Of a stretch of DNA of 43,323 nucleotides, positions 1 to 8,279 are shown in pieces. Within the stretch, counting starts at the first letter, position 1. The number at the start of each line of letters is the position of its first letter. The DNA is taken from positions 1 to 43,323 of the forward strand of contig NZ_LGUR01000256.1 of the NCBI RefSeq assembly GCF_001270495.1. The letters are read 5' to 3'. This DNA is from Streptomyces viridochromogenes (GTDB lineage: Bacteria; Actinomycetota; Actinomycetes; Streptomycetales; Streptomycetaceae). The translations under genes were made by a program, and so were the position numbers. The notes under the pieces are model-generated. The model ran no database searches. It saw only the letters and a program-made list of their open reading frames with translations, and had not been told where the DNA came from.

Positions 1-43
1 CGGTGAACGGGGCTATCCAGGACGGCTCCGACGCCGTGATCAC
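1..43 (-). CDS. IS5-family transposase, N-terminal fragment (cut by window edge)
   Basis: Only the first 14 codons are visible, beginning with GTG (rc of CAC at 41-43): VITASEPSWIAPFT. Transposases of the IS5 family found in Streptomyces start with very similar words (a PSWI.PFTGL motif just before the HTH part). The start lies about 40 nt inside the putative terminal repeat, the spacing normal for such elements. Nothing of the catalytic DDE domain is in the window. Confidence 0.45.
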   Translation of the reverse strand, partial: MITASEPSWIAPFT

Positions 44-98
44 ACCAGCCACACCAAGATCATCTCACCCGTGACCAGCAGTTACGGGACAACCCTTA
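1..98 (-). mobile_element. End of an IS5-type insertion sequence, running off the window
   Basis: The first ~98 bases look like the left end of an IS element on the minus strand. Reading the minus strand, the stretch from about 98 to 80 carries the sequence TAAGGGTTGTCCCGTAA, which I recall as a terminal sequence of IS5-type elements in Streptomyces, followed by a short leader and a GTG-started reading frame at 43. The other end and the body of the element lie outside the window, so size and target duplication cannot be seen. The family assignment rests on memory of the terminal sequence and the protein start. Confidence 0.45.
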
Positions 99-514
99 GC
101 GGGGATCGCGGGCGCCACACGCTTGTCGGCATCAGATGAGATCCACCCGTGCCATGCTCGCCCAGCCGGTCCCGAGCCCTCCGCGATGAGCCTCGATTGA
201 TAACAGGCCGTCGTGCGGCAGACCGGCGCCCAACTCGCTTTCGCCGGGCCACGCGACGGCATACTTTGGTCCCCGGAGTGCAAGGTGACGTAACACCCCG
301 CCGAACACGCCCACTTCAGACTCGACCGGCCTCGTGGTTCTCCTGTTGTCGCTTATGCTCTGTTGTCTGACTTGCAGTCCAGGGCCCAAGCGGCTGCAGG
401 GCGTGAACGACCTGTGGCGGCATGCTGAGCTGACTGGCATCTGACCGCAGCGTGACAGCGGAATGTGATCTTCCCCCGGAGGGGAATCATCAGCACGGCA
501 AGGGTGGGGCGTAA
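99..514. other. 416-base stretch without a recognisable gene, upstream of the GTPase/caspase operon
   Basis: Short open frames occur on both strands but none has family-like composition or a convincing ribosome binding site. It must hold the promoter of the operon that starts at 515, but I see no -35/-10 pair that I would defend. Immediately before the start, AGGGTGGGG (about 500-509) is a plausible Shine-Dalgarno sequence. Confidence 0.4.
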
Positions 515-1864
515 GTGGCTGAGAGTATCCTTCTGCGTTTTCTGAAAGGCGGGCTCATCGATGTCAATGGAGATGACGCCAAGCTCGACAAGATCGGCGC
601 TGCTGCCGGTGAGCTGGCCAGTGGGCTGAGGAAGTCTCCTTCCAAAGCAGTGGCATACGTCCTCGTGGCTGTCGACCCCGAGGTGGACGCGGACGACCCC
701 GTGATCGTCGAAGCGCTCGATGCCCTCAGCAAGCACTGGGTAACGTATGTGAACACGTTCTCCGGCACACCGGTGGCCGTGGCTCGCGCCATTGTTCTTG
801 AGGGTTTGGTCCAGGCGGCTACGGACACCCCCTCCGTCGGAGCGGCTTTCGTTGCTCTGGCCCGCAATGCTTTCTCGGTTTCGGTGCCGAGTGCCGACAC
901 GGCGGCGTGGGCCGACGTGATCATGGAGATCGAGAAGGACGTCGATGCGCGGGCCGAAGCGGAGTGGGCGGTGCCCTCCTCCATCTCGGCCCCGGTCGCG
1001 GACCTTAAGGTGCCGGAGCTCACGCCACTCACGGTGACCGCCGACCCTACGGATGTCGACCATCTCAAGGCCGGGTTCTATGCGGCGGCAGGCCCTCATT
1101 ACGTTGACCCGCAGCAGGGGCAACAGTTGGCCTCGAACGGAAATCCACACTCGCCGCACAATAACCCTGTGCACTGGGCAGGTGAGTTCGGTAACCGTAT
1201 GGCTGTTTCTGTGGCCGAGGCCCTGGATACGGCTGTAAACGGACTGACCGTTGGCAACGCCGACTTGTCGGAGCCGATCCGGTCGCTCGCAACAGGCGTC
1301 TCCGAGTACGTTGCCGAGGCGCTGACCGCCGTGGCGGCCGCCACCACAGGCCTCCAGCGCAGGGTGGCCCTGGTGTGGTGGAAAGAGTCGCTCTTCTCTC
1401 CGACCCGCCGGGTCAGCTACCGGGACTTGCCACCGACCGCGGCGGCAACGCTGATGGCCTTCGACCTGCACCAGCAGGTGCCAGTGTCATCCCCTGCCAG
1501 CGTGGTGGCCTTCCTGGCTGAGACGGTAATGTCCCTTCCCTTGGTTGACACGGAACAGACCTACGCGGTCAATGACCTCGTCGAGCTTGCGCAGACCGAG
1601 AAGTCGCTGGATATGGCTCGCGGTGCGGGGGAGCTACTCACGGCGGTACCCGAAGGCCGCGGTCCGGTGATCGCGCTGATCGCCCACTGCGATGCGCCTG
1701 CCTCACGCGACCGGAGCGCATTCCGCCGCTTGACCGGAGTGCCGGACGGTGCACGCCTGACGTTGGCGCAGTGGGCATGCTGGGTGTTCCGCGAACTCCA
1801 GGCCACCAGCGCCACAGCCGCCAGCAAGGCCAGCCGCAGCAGCAAGCGGCGAAGCCGAGGGTGA
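515..1864 (+). CDS. GTPase-associated system all-helical protein (GASH-like)
   Basis: A 449-residue, Ala/Leu/Val-rich protein with no transmembrane segment, signal peptide or catalytic motif, predicted almost wholly helical. It opens MAESILLRFLKGGLID and ends in a basic Ser/Lys/Arg tail. Its composition, length and position as first gene before two GTPases and a GAP1 protein fit the GASH family of GTPase-associated conflict systems; this is recognition by pattern and context, not by catalytic residues. In those systems it is predicted to be a scaffold or partner of the GTPases. The GTG start at 515 follows AGGGTGGGG. Its stop (TGA 1862-1864) overlaps the GTG of the next gene, so the two are probably translationally coupled. 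Confidence 0.7.
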   Translation: MAESILLRFLKGGLIDVNGDDAKLDKIGAAAGELASGLRKSPSKAVAYVLVAVDPEVDADDPVIVEALDALSKHWVTYVNTFSGTPVAVARAIVLEGLVQAATDTPSVGAAFVALARNAFSVSVPSADTAAWADVIMEIEKDVDARAEAEWAVPSSISAPVADLKVPELTPLTVTADPTDVDHLKAGFYAAAGPHYVDPQQGQQLASNGNPHSPHNNPVHWAGEFGNRMAVSVAEALDTAVNGLTVGNADLSEPIRSLATGVSEYVAEALTAVAAATTGLQRRVALVWWKESLFSPTRRVSYRDLPPTAAATLMAFDLHQQVPVSSPASVVAFLAETVMSLPLVDTEQTYAVNDLVELAQTEKSLDMARGAGELLTAVPEGRGPVIALIAHCDAPASRDRSAFRRLTGVPDGARLTLAQWACWVFRELQATSATAASKASRSSKRRSRG

Positions 1865-2826
1865 ACGGTATGGAGGACTGCCCTCAGCAGAGCTGCTTCG
1901 TTCCCGACACCGGCTGCGCTCTCGGCCACGTCGACCTCTCTGCATGCCCCGTGTATCACGGCTCGGGCCAGGACACTTCCGTGCCCGAGCCGACCGGTGA
2001 TGTACTGCTGCCCTGGTCCGGCAGTGCACTGGGACTTGCCGATCTCGCCTTCGTAGCCGGCCGAGCCCGTCCCCGGATCATCGCGACTATCGGCCCACAG
2101 AACGCAGGGAAGACGACAATGTTGGGCGCCTGGTACCTGCTGTTGGGCCGAGGCGCCGCCGAACTGCGCGCAGGCCAATTTGCAGGCTCCTTCTCGCTGG
2201 CCGGCTGGGAGGCAGTGGCGGAATCCCTGCGCTGGGCCCCCGGGCAGGCGCCCGGGTTTCCCCCGCACACCGCGAGCCGCAGCGGGCGGGCTCCGGGGCT
2301 GCTGCATCTGAGCTTTCGTGCCGGGCAGAAGCGGCCTGTGGACTACCTGTTTACCGACGCACCTGGCGAGTGGTTCCAGAAGTGGGCCATCAACAAGGAC
2401 GGATCCGAAGCTGCAGGAGCCCGCTGGATCGCCGAACACGCGGACGTTTTTCTTCTCGTCGCCGACCGCGAAGCTCTGTCGGGCGCAAGCATGGGGTCCG
2501 CCCGTAGCGCCCTGCAGCTACTCGCCGCCCGTGTGGCCGACGAGCGACAATCTCGCCCCGTTGCGTTGGTGTGGACCAAATCAGATGTCTCTATCGCTCC
2601 CGCAATGGAGGAGTCCGTCCGCCAATCGGTATTCGGCCCGATGCCCGAGGCTGAGGAATTCTCGGTCAGTGTCACCCCGGGCGATGCCGGCGAACGACAG
2701 GCAGATGACGTTCTGACTCCACTCCTCGACTGGGCACTCACCTCACGACGGCCGCACGCCGCCCTACCGTCAGTCCCGTCAGGCAGCGGCGACCCGCTCT
2801 TCATGTACGGGGTGAAACCGGCATGA
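1861..2826 (+). CDS. Double-GTPase 2-type P-loop GTPase of the GTPase-associated system
   Basis: A 321-residue P-loop GTPase. Walker A is GPQNAGKTT (residues 78-86); a switch II-like TDAPGEW lies at 165-171 and a guanine-specificity motif WTKSD at 238-242, in the order normal for TRAFAC GTPases. The N-terminus has a Cys cluster (C7, C12, C19, C29, with H23) that could bind zinc. I chose GTG 1861 because it forms a GTGA overlap with the previous stop; ATG 1870 is an alternative three codons inside. The 3' end overlaps the next gene by ATGA (2823-2826). In the conflict-system literature two paralogous GTPases of this sort act together with GAP1 and GASH; the hydrolysis cycle probably controls release of the caspase effector. 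GTP rather than ATP use is inferred from the TKSD motif. Confidence 0.78.
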   Translation: MNGMEDCPQQSCFVPDTGCALGHVDLSACPVYHGSGQDTSVPEPTGDVLLPWSGSALGLADLAFVAGRARPRIIATIGPQNAGKTTMLGAWYLLLGRGAAELRAGQFAGSFSLAGWEAVAESLRWAPGQAPGFPPHTASRSGRAPGLLHLSFRAGQKRPVDYLFTDAPGEWFQKWAINKDGSEAAGARWIAEHADVFLLVADREALSGASMGSARSALQLLAARVADERQSRPVALVWTKSDVSIAPAMEESVRQSVFGPMPEAEEFSVSVTPGDAGERQADDVLTPLLDWALTSRRPHAALPSVPSGSGDPLFMYGVKPA

Positions 2827-3674
2827 GCGGTTCCGGCGATTCCATCCTTCTGCTCGGCGAGAGTGGCGTAGGTAAAACGCATTATGGGGCGCAACTGCTC
2901 AGGCGGCTCATCAAGAAGGACTGCCGACTGCGTATGAACGGCCAGGCTACAAACCTTGAGCCGTTCGAAGCGGCACTAGAAAGCCTCAGTGAAGGAAAAG
3001 CAGCCGATCACACGGCCACCTCCATCTACGTGGACAGCGTGTGGCCCGTATCGCAGGAAGACGGCACATCCGGACAACTCATCTGGCCCGAGTACGGCGG
3101 CGAGCAGATCAAATCCATGATCGAAACTCGCCGCGTGGCGGACGCCTGGTGCAGGCGTGTCCAGCAGGCGGACCGCTGGATGCTGATGATCCGCCTCCAA
3201 CAGACGCAGTTGGGAGACGACGTGCTCTCACGACCTCTTTCCGACATGCGTAGAGCAGCCCGCGAGAATCCGGCTCACCAGATCTCGGACCAGGCGCGCC
3301 TCATTGAGCTTCTGCAAATGCTCATTTACGTCAGGGGCATGTCGCCCACAGGAGTTCGACCGGGAAGCCCACAGCTGGCCGTACTCCTCACTTGCTGGGA
3401 TGAACTCAGATTCGAAGGCACTCCGTCCGAGGCGCTCCAGGTACGTCTGCCCATGTTCTGGGCGTTCCTCAGTGCCACGTGGCCCGCACCCACTGTCATG
3501 GGGCTGTCAGCCCTGGGCCGCCCCCTCACCCCGCACACATCTGACAGCGACTACTCCAGCCGGGGCCCGGAGCAGTTCGGGTTCGTCGTGACGCCAGAGG
3601 GGGAGCGCTCACCCGACCTCACCTGGCCAATCCACCTCCTCCTTGACAAACAGAGCCAACAAGAGGCGGACTAG
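2823..3674 (+). CDS. Double-GTPase 1-type P-loop GTPase of the GTPase-associated system
   Basis: A 283-residue soluble protein that opens straight into a P-loop: GESGVGKT at residues 12-19. A switch II-like WPEYGGEQI lies at 88-96 and a degenerate specificity motif, TCWDEL, at 190-195 (where NKxD is usual), both after predicted beta strands. This pattern with a CWDE motif fits the double-GTPase 1 type and pairs with the preceding double-GTPase 2. The ATG overlaps the upstream stop (ATGA), so production is likely stoichiometric. The next gene begins four bases after the stop. An ATPase cannot be excluded from sequence alone because the specificity motif is divergent. Confidence 0.75.
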   Translation: MSGSGDSILLLGESGVGKTHYGAQLLRRLIKKDCRLRMNGQATNLEPFEAALESLSEGKAADHTATSIYVDSVWPVSQEDGTSGQLIWPEYGGEQIKSMIETRRVADAWCRRVQQADRWMLMIRLQQTQLGDDVLSRPLSDMRRAARENPAHQISDQARLIELLQMLIYVRGMSPTGVRPGSPQLAVLLTCWDELRFEGTPSEALQVRLPMFWAFLSATWPAPTVMGLSALGRPLTPHTSDSDYSSRGPEQFGFVVTPEGERSPDLTWPIHLLLDKQSQQEAD

Positions 3675-3678
3675 GGCC

Positions 3679-6159
3679 TTGCGTATACATGCAGAACAGG
3701 CACTGTTCGGGGAGGTCCGGGGAGGGCACGGACTCAGGGAAGCCAGTGGCCCCCGGAGCCTTGCAGCGGAGCTGGCACCCCGACTTGACCTGCCTGACAC
3801 CGCACCGCCCGGCGTGGAGTGGTCACCTTTCCTGTCAGGGTTTCCCCACCATGACCACTACGTGCTCGCTCGCACCTTTCTGGACGCGCAGGCAACGCGG
3901 GCTGGCATGGTGCTGTCCCACGCGCTCATCGTGCCGCTCAATGATCTCGTCTCTGTCTCCGACTTGCGCCCCCTTCTCGCCTGGTTGATGGCCCGACCCC
4001 ACGCCCCTCTGGCCATCACACCCCTGGAGGTCGAACTCGGGAACGACATCCCGCCTGCCGCAACCGATCTGCCAGCAGCCGCGGCAACACTCGCACAGCG
4101 CTCGGCCGGCCCTGCGGTCCGCCTGGGCCACCAAGACTTCGACGACTTGGTCGTGTCTTTGTGGGCTCGGCTGTGGCCGGCCCTGCGTCGCAACTTCGCG
4201 TTCCGCCTGAGCTTCGGCCCCAGCGACCTTGTCGAGACTCCAACGCCAGCACTCGTTTGCACCCCTCACGCCCTCGTCGCGCGGTGGCGCGGGCACCAGC
4301 GGCTGGACACCGTGTCACCGGCGCCAGGTTCCCTGGCGGCCGCAGCCCTCACCGGCCACGAACAAGGCACGCTGCTAAGCTCCTTCGCTGACGAAATCGG
4401 AGCCGAAGCCACCGCCTTCAGCGAACTCCCCCTGCTGGAACAGGCATACAGGCTGACCACCGACGCGCCGGACACTATCGACAACACCATCACCGCCGTT
4501 CGGCTTGTGCAGCGGCTGTCACCCGAGCCCACCCACGGCACAAGCGGTAAGGCCAAGCTCCTGCAGCGCCTACTGCACCTGCTTGAAACCGCGACCGCTG
4601 GCGACGTTCTGACACTGCGCAACCTCGACATGCAAGGGTTCGAGCAGGCGCAGGCTGTATGGACCCATCTGGAGACCTGGACGGGGGACAACACCTTCCC
4701 GCCGGCCCAGGACACCTCGTTCACGACGATGATCCAGGACGCCATACACACGTCCAAGAGCACGCGCCAGTGGAGGGAGGCCGTACTTGGAGGCCTGCGG
4801 AAGGCAGCAGGCACACCAGGTCCGGCGTTCGCCCGCGCCGTGTGGCGCTGGGTCACCGCTGATCCAGAACTCACGCGACCCCTGTGGACAGCGGCTAGGC
4901 CGGACCACGCACTGGTAGGTCGATTGGTCGACGCAACTCCGCGCACGCTTCCCCTCCGCGCGGCGCAGCACATGATCGACATCGCTCGCGAAGAGCGCTT
5001 TCCCCGGCTGCACGGCGCCGCGGTGTCGACCGCCTTCCCGCCGTGCGAGGCCGCCCGCCTCCAACTCACCGCCGAACCCCACTCCGTTGCAGATGGCCTG
5101 GAACTGGCGTTGAGGAACGCGACGTCAGAAGAGATTGTGCGCTGCTCCGTCGACATCGGCGACGCACGGATGATTGACCTGGCGGGCAACCACGCCGCCC
5201 GGACGCCAGTCCTCCTCGCGGACCTCGACTTCTCCACTCAGACAGTTCAGTCCTTGTGGACGGCTTCGCTGAAATGCAACCTGAACGCCTGGCAAGGTCC
5301 CGCCAATCCACAAGCCGCATTCCACGCCGCTCTCACCGGCCTCATCGACGGTCGACCGGTTCAGGACGGCCTCATCCGCAGCCTGTCCCACACCCCCCTG
5401 GCCGACCTCGGCGCCTTCCCACGCCGTTCCGAAGTATGGGCCAAACTCAACGGCCCAGATCTCGACGCTCTCACTCGGGCGACCGTACACGGATGGCTCG
5501 AGAAGGCCCGTGTGGGCCCGCCCCCCTTCCGCCTGGAACCGCACCTCCAAACCGCTGTTCTCCGAAGTCCCGAACTCGACAGCCAACTCAGCCGCATGGA
5601 AGCCGGTGAGGTAGTCGGGATTGTGACGGCGTTGCCGACATACGACGAATACCGCTTCCGTAGATGGCTTCGCGCAGCGCTCTCGCATGGACAGCGCATT
5701 CCTCCCTCTACATGGGAGGCCATCGGCGGTCTCGCACTCGACCGGCATTGGAGACACACAGCCGACGAGCTCACAGGAATGCTGCGACAAGGGCGCGACG
5801 ACGTCCGGCCCGCGCTGCGCGCGTGCCTGCCCATGATCGGTCTGTTGGACCGATGGCGACTCAAGTTGTCTGCCATCAGCCCCGCCGAAAGGTGGAAAGC
5901 ACTGGAAGACCTGGCGGCCGAACTCTACCCGGCAGGGCCCAACGACCAGGAGCTGTGGGAACGAGCCGGGGGCCGTACGGCCGATCTCGACCAACGAGGC
6001 AGTGGCCGCACACGGTGGCACCAAGCACTCCAGCGCATCGAGCACGGCATCGGAAATCCTCACCTGAAGCAACTGCTGAATGAAATGCGTAACGACTACC
6101 CAGCAAATCAGCCACTCCGCTTCTTCGCCGATAACCAAGAATTCACGAACGAGCGATGA
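3679..6159 (+). CDS. GTPase-associated protein 1 (GAP1) with C-terminal EAD1-like adaptor
   Basis: A large (826 residues) protein. It starts HAEQALFGEVRGGHGLREAS, which matches the QaLyG..rGGH.Ll..S opening of GAP1 proteins; because that motif marks the true N-terminus I chose TTG 3679, with GAGGCGG about 10 bases upstream, over the longer frame from TTG 3643. The N-terminal third (to about residue 230) is the conserved GAP1 N domain; the long middle is helical and repetitive without catalytic motifs. Residues about 741-826 form an EAD1-like module (LYPAGPNDQELWERAGG, then GSGRTRWHQAL and a DYP near the end) that is repeated at the C-terminus of the caspase encoded next. Known for the family: GAP1 occurs with GASH and the two GTPases. 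Inferred: GAP1 bridges the GTPases to the protease through EAD1-EAD1 contact. Confidence 0.8.
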   Translation: MRIHAEQALFGEVRGGHGLREASGPRSLAAELAPRLDLPDTAPPGVEWSPFLSGFPHHDHYVLARTFLDAQATRAGMVLSHALIVPLNDLVSVSDLRPLLAWLMARPHAPLAITPLEVELGNDIPPAATDLPAAAATLAQRSAGPAVRLGHQDFDDLVVSLWARLWPALRRNFAFRLSFGPSDLVETPTPALVCTPHALVARWRGHQRLDTVSPAPGSLAAAALTGHEQGTLLSSFADEIGAEATAFSELPLLEQAYRLTTDAPDTIDNTITAVRLVQRLSPEPTHGTSGKAKLLQRLLHLLETATAGDVLTLRNLDMQGFEQAQAVWTHLETWTGDNTFPPAQDTSFTTMIQDAIHTSKSTRQWREAVLGGLRKAAGTPGPAFARAVWRWVTADPELTRPLWTAARPDHALVGRLVDATPRTLPLRAAQHMIDIAREERFPRLHGAAVSTAFPPCEAARLQLTAEPHSVADGLELALRNATSEEIVRCSVDIGDARMIDLAGNHAARTPVLLADLDFSTQTVQSLWTASLKCNLNAWQGPANPQAAFHAALTGLIDGRPVQDGLIRSLSHTPLADLGAFPRRSEVWAKLNGPDLDALTRATVHGWLEKARVGPPPFRLEPHLQTAVLRSPELDSQLSRMEAGEVVGIVTALPTYDEYRFRRWLRAALSHGQRIPPSTWEAIGGLALDRHWRHTADELTGMLRQGRDDVRPALRACLPMIGLLDRWRLKLSAISPAERWKALEDLAAELYPAGPNDQELWERAGGRTADLDQRGSGRTRWHQALQRIEHGIGNPHLKQLLNEMRNDYPANQPLRFFADNQEFTNER

Positions 6160-6198
6160 CCGCCGAGCGGTACGCAAAGAAAATGAGGCTACGAAAAG

Positions 6199-7275
6199 GT
6201 GCCCCTCGGAACAAGACGAGCACTAGTAATCGGCATTGCCAACTACGAAAATATAAGCAGCCTCCCAGAAGCCGTGCTGAACGACGCCCGGGACACCGCA
6301 TCCGTCCTCCGGGCAGCAGAGTACTGCGGCTTCCCGCCGGACCAAGTCCAGGTCCTCCTGGACGACCAGGCGACCTTGCACGGCATTCGATCCGGCCTGG
6401 CCGACCTGGCATCAACGTCCACGGCGGAAGACACCGTCGTCATCTTCTTCTCGGGACATGGCGGCCGATTCCCCACAGGGGTAGGCGATACAAGCGCCCT
6501 CCTCCCTGTGGACTTCCAGACCAATAATCTTCTGGGAGCCACCCTCCCCGAAGTTGAGCTCACCGCAGCCCTCGCCGCAATCAAGGCACAACGGCTCCTG
6601 GTACTAATCGACGCCTGCCACGCCGGCGGAGTGGCCGCGCTGAAGACACACACCGACGAAGACTCTATCCACGCCGGGTTCAGCGAAAAGTCTCTTCAAC
6701 AACTCGCCCAGGGCACCGGCCGCGTCGTCATTGCATCATCGCGCGCGCAGGAATACTCCCTGGTACTGAACGGCGCACGTAACAGCGTGTTCACTCAGTA
6801 CCTCCTCGAAGCACTTGAAGGAAAAGCGCGTACAACGGGAGACGGTCTCATTCGGATCTTCGATGTCTTTAACCACGTCGCCGAAAATGTCCGCACAGCC
6901 TTTCCCGGGCGACAGCACCCTATCTTCAAGGCCTCCGACCTGGAAGACAACTTCCCCATCGCACTCGACCGCGGCGGCCTGAAAACCCCGACCCCCGCAC
7001 AACCGGTTCAACCCGACCACTGGCGCACGATCGAAACGATCATGGCCGACCTGTACCCCGCCGGTCCGACCGATCAGGAAATCTGGGCCCGCGCAGGCGG
7101 AGACATCTCACGCCTGAAACTCCAGGGAACCGGCCGCGCGAACTGGTTCGCCGCACTACGCAACCTCAAACTCGGTGGAGGTGGTCAGCAGATCAGTCTC
7201 CGCACACTGCTCCACACTGCAACCGACGACTTCCCGCACCATCCCGAACTCACAGCCCTGAAGGCTCGAGAATAG
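6199..7275 (+). CDS. Caspase-family (peptidase C14) protease with C-terminal EAD1-like domain
   Basis: A 358-residue predicted cysteine protease. Residues 1-240 form a caspase-like p20 domain: the start RRALVIGIANY, catalytic His87 in FFSGHGG and catalytic Cys140 in LIDACHAGG. Residues about 277-358 repeat the EAD1-like module of the preceding GAP1 (LYPAGPTDQEIWARAGG, GTGRANWFAAL, DDFP). No signal peptide or membrane segment, so it should act in the cytoplasm, probably as the lethal effector of the system. I chose GTG 6199 after AATGAGG (6182-6188); an ATG at 6156 overlapping the GAP1 stop is out of frame. The substrate is unknown; caspase-like proteases prefer a basic or acidic P1 residue depending on subtype, and this cannot be told here. 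An IS element lies 41 bases past the stop and no terminator is visible, so a downstream operon partner may have been cut off. Confidence 0.85.
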   Translation: MPLGTRRALVIGIANYENISSLPEAVLNDARDTASVLRAAEYCGFPPDQVQVLLDDQATLHGIRSGLADLASTSTAEDTVVIFFSGHGGRFPTGVGDTSALLPVDFQTNNLLGATLPEVELTAALAAIKAQRLLVLIDACHAGGVAALKTHTDEDSIHAGFSEKSLQQLAQGTGRVVIASSRAQEYSLVLNGARNSVFTQYLLEALEGKARTTGDGLIRIFDVFNHVAENVRTAFPGRQHPIFKASDLEDNFPIALDRGGLKTPTPAQPVQPDHWRTIETIMADLYPAGPTDQEIWARAGGDISRLKLQGTGRANWFAALRNLKLGGGGQQISLRTLLHTATDDFPHHPELTALKARE

Positions 7276-7316
7276 GTGCACCATAACGCTCGATTCTAAA
7301 TTTCCGCTGGGAGATA

Positions 7317-8193
7317 CTAAAGCGTGTTGCACAGGGCTCTGAACTGGGCATCTCCGTTGTATGGCTGGGGTGTTGAGGGCCGAAGCGGTGTGGGTGGAGA
7401 CGTTCACGGGTCTGCGGATGGACCAGTTCGGGCGGCTGTTGAGAGCGGTACGGGAGCGAGGCGGCAACGGCACGCTGCAAGGTCGGCCGTGGAGTCTGCC
7501 GCTGGCCGAGCGGGTCCTGGTCGTTGCGGTGTACTACCGCACGAACCTGACCATGCGGCAGCTCGGGCCGCTGTTTGGTGTCTCGTCCTCGACAGTGTGC
7601 CGGGTGATCCAGAAGCTGGGACCGCTGCTCGCGCTCGAGCCCGTCACCCGGCGGCAGGATGCGGCGGACCGGTTGTGGATCGTGGACGGCACTTTGATCC
7701 CGGTCCGCGACCGGCACGTCGGCGCGTCCAGCCGCAACTACCGATTCTCCGCGAACGTGCAGGTCATCGTGGACGCCGACACCAGGCTCGTGATCGCGAC
7801 TGCCCGGCCGGTTCCGGGCACCACCGCGGACGCCCACGCCTGGCGTGCCTCCGGCCTGGCCGAGCACTGCCAGGGAGCGACCATCCTGGGCGACGGCGCC
7901 TACCTCAACTGCGGGAGTGTCGTGCCGCACCGCAAACGCCCTCGACGAGCCCTGCTGGCTGGAGAGGAAGCCGACAACGCAGCCCACCGCAAGGTCCGGG
8001 CACGGGTGGAACATGTCATCGGCCGGATGAAGAACTACAAGATCCTCCGTGACTGCCGGCAACGAGGCGAGGGCCTCCACCACGCCGTCCAGGCAGTCGC
8101 CCACATGCACAACCTCGCCCTCGCATCATGACCAGAAGACTGCGATCACGTGCCCTGGCCTGCGCGAACACAGCCTTGTGCAACACGCTTTAG
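7317..8193 (+). mobile_element. Complete IS5-type insertion sequence (877 bp)
   Basis: Bounded by inverted repeats that begin CTAAAGCGTGTTGCACA and continue with a near match (GGGCTC on the left, AGGCTG on the right), at 7317-7339 and 8171-8193. One transposase gene (7361-8131) fills the inside. The outer TA on each side (7318-7319 and 8191-8192) could be a TA target duplication if the repeat proper starts at AAGCG; the symmetric ends make the exact border ambiguous. It sits immediately behind the caspase gene without interrupting any frame that I can see. Confidence 0.85.
7361..8131 (+). CDS. IS5-family transposase
   Basis: A 256-residue DDE transposase. The N-terminal part holds an HTH (LTMRQLGPLFGVSSSTVCRV, about residues 67-86). 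The catalytic core follows: first Asp in WIVDGTLIPV (about residue 110), second Asp in ILGDGAYLNC, and Glu in RARVEHVIGRMK near the C-terminus. The length and the single-frame arrangement are normal for IS5-group elements of actinomycetes, so the copy looks intact and potentially active. The ATG at 7361 is the first reasonable start 44 bases inside the left repeat. Confidence 0.9.
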   Translation: MAGVLRAEAVWVETFTGLRMDQFGRLLRAVRERGGNGTLQGRPWSLPLAERVLVVAVYYRTNLTMRQLGPLFGVSSSTVCRVIQKLGPLLALEPVTRRQDAADRLWIVDGTLIPVRDRHVGASSRNYRFSANVQVIVDADTRLVIATARPVPGTTADAHAWRASGLAEHCQGATILGDGAYLNCGSVVPHRKRPRRALLAGEEADNAAHRKVRARVEHVIGRMKNYKILRDCRQRGEGLHHAVQAVAHMHNLALAS

Positions 8194-8227
8194 ACGAGTA
8201 AGTCCGCAAAGTAGGGGATGACACGGG

Positions 8228-8257
8228 AGGGCCCGCACAGCAAGCCGTGCGGGCCCT
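8228..8257. terminator. GC-rich stem-loop, probable terminator
   Basis: AGGGCCCGCAC (8228-8238) and GTGCGGGCCCT (8247-8257) form an 11-bp perfect stem with an 8-base loop. No U-tract follows on either strand, as is common for actinomycete terminators. It lies between the IS element and a decayed minus-strand gene and could end transcription from either side. Confidence 0.6.
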
Positions 8258-8279
8258 TCCGTACAGAGGGTGCGGGTCA

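Noticed and set aside
6156..6527. ATG overlapping the GAP1 stop (ATGA) as a start for a separate small gene
   Set aside because: It is out of frame with the caspase, has basic, low-complexity translation, and overlaps the conserved caspase start.
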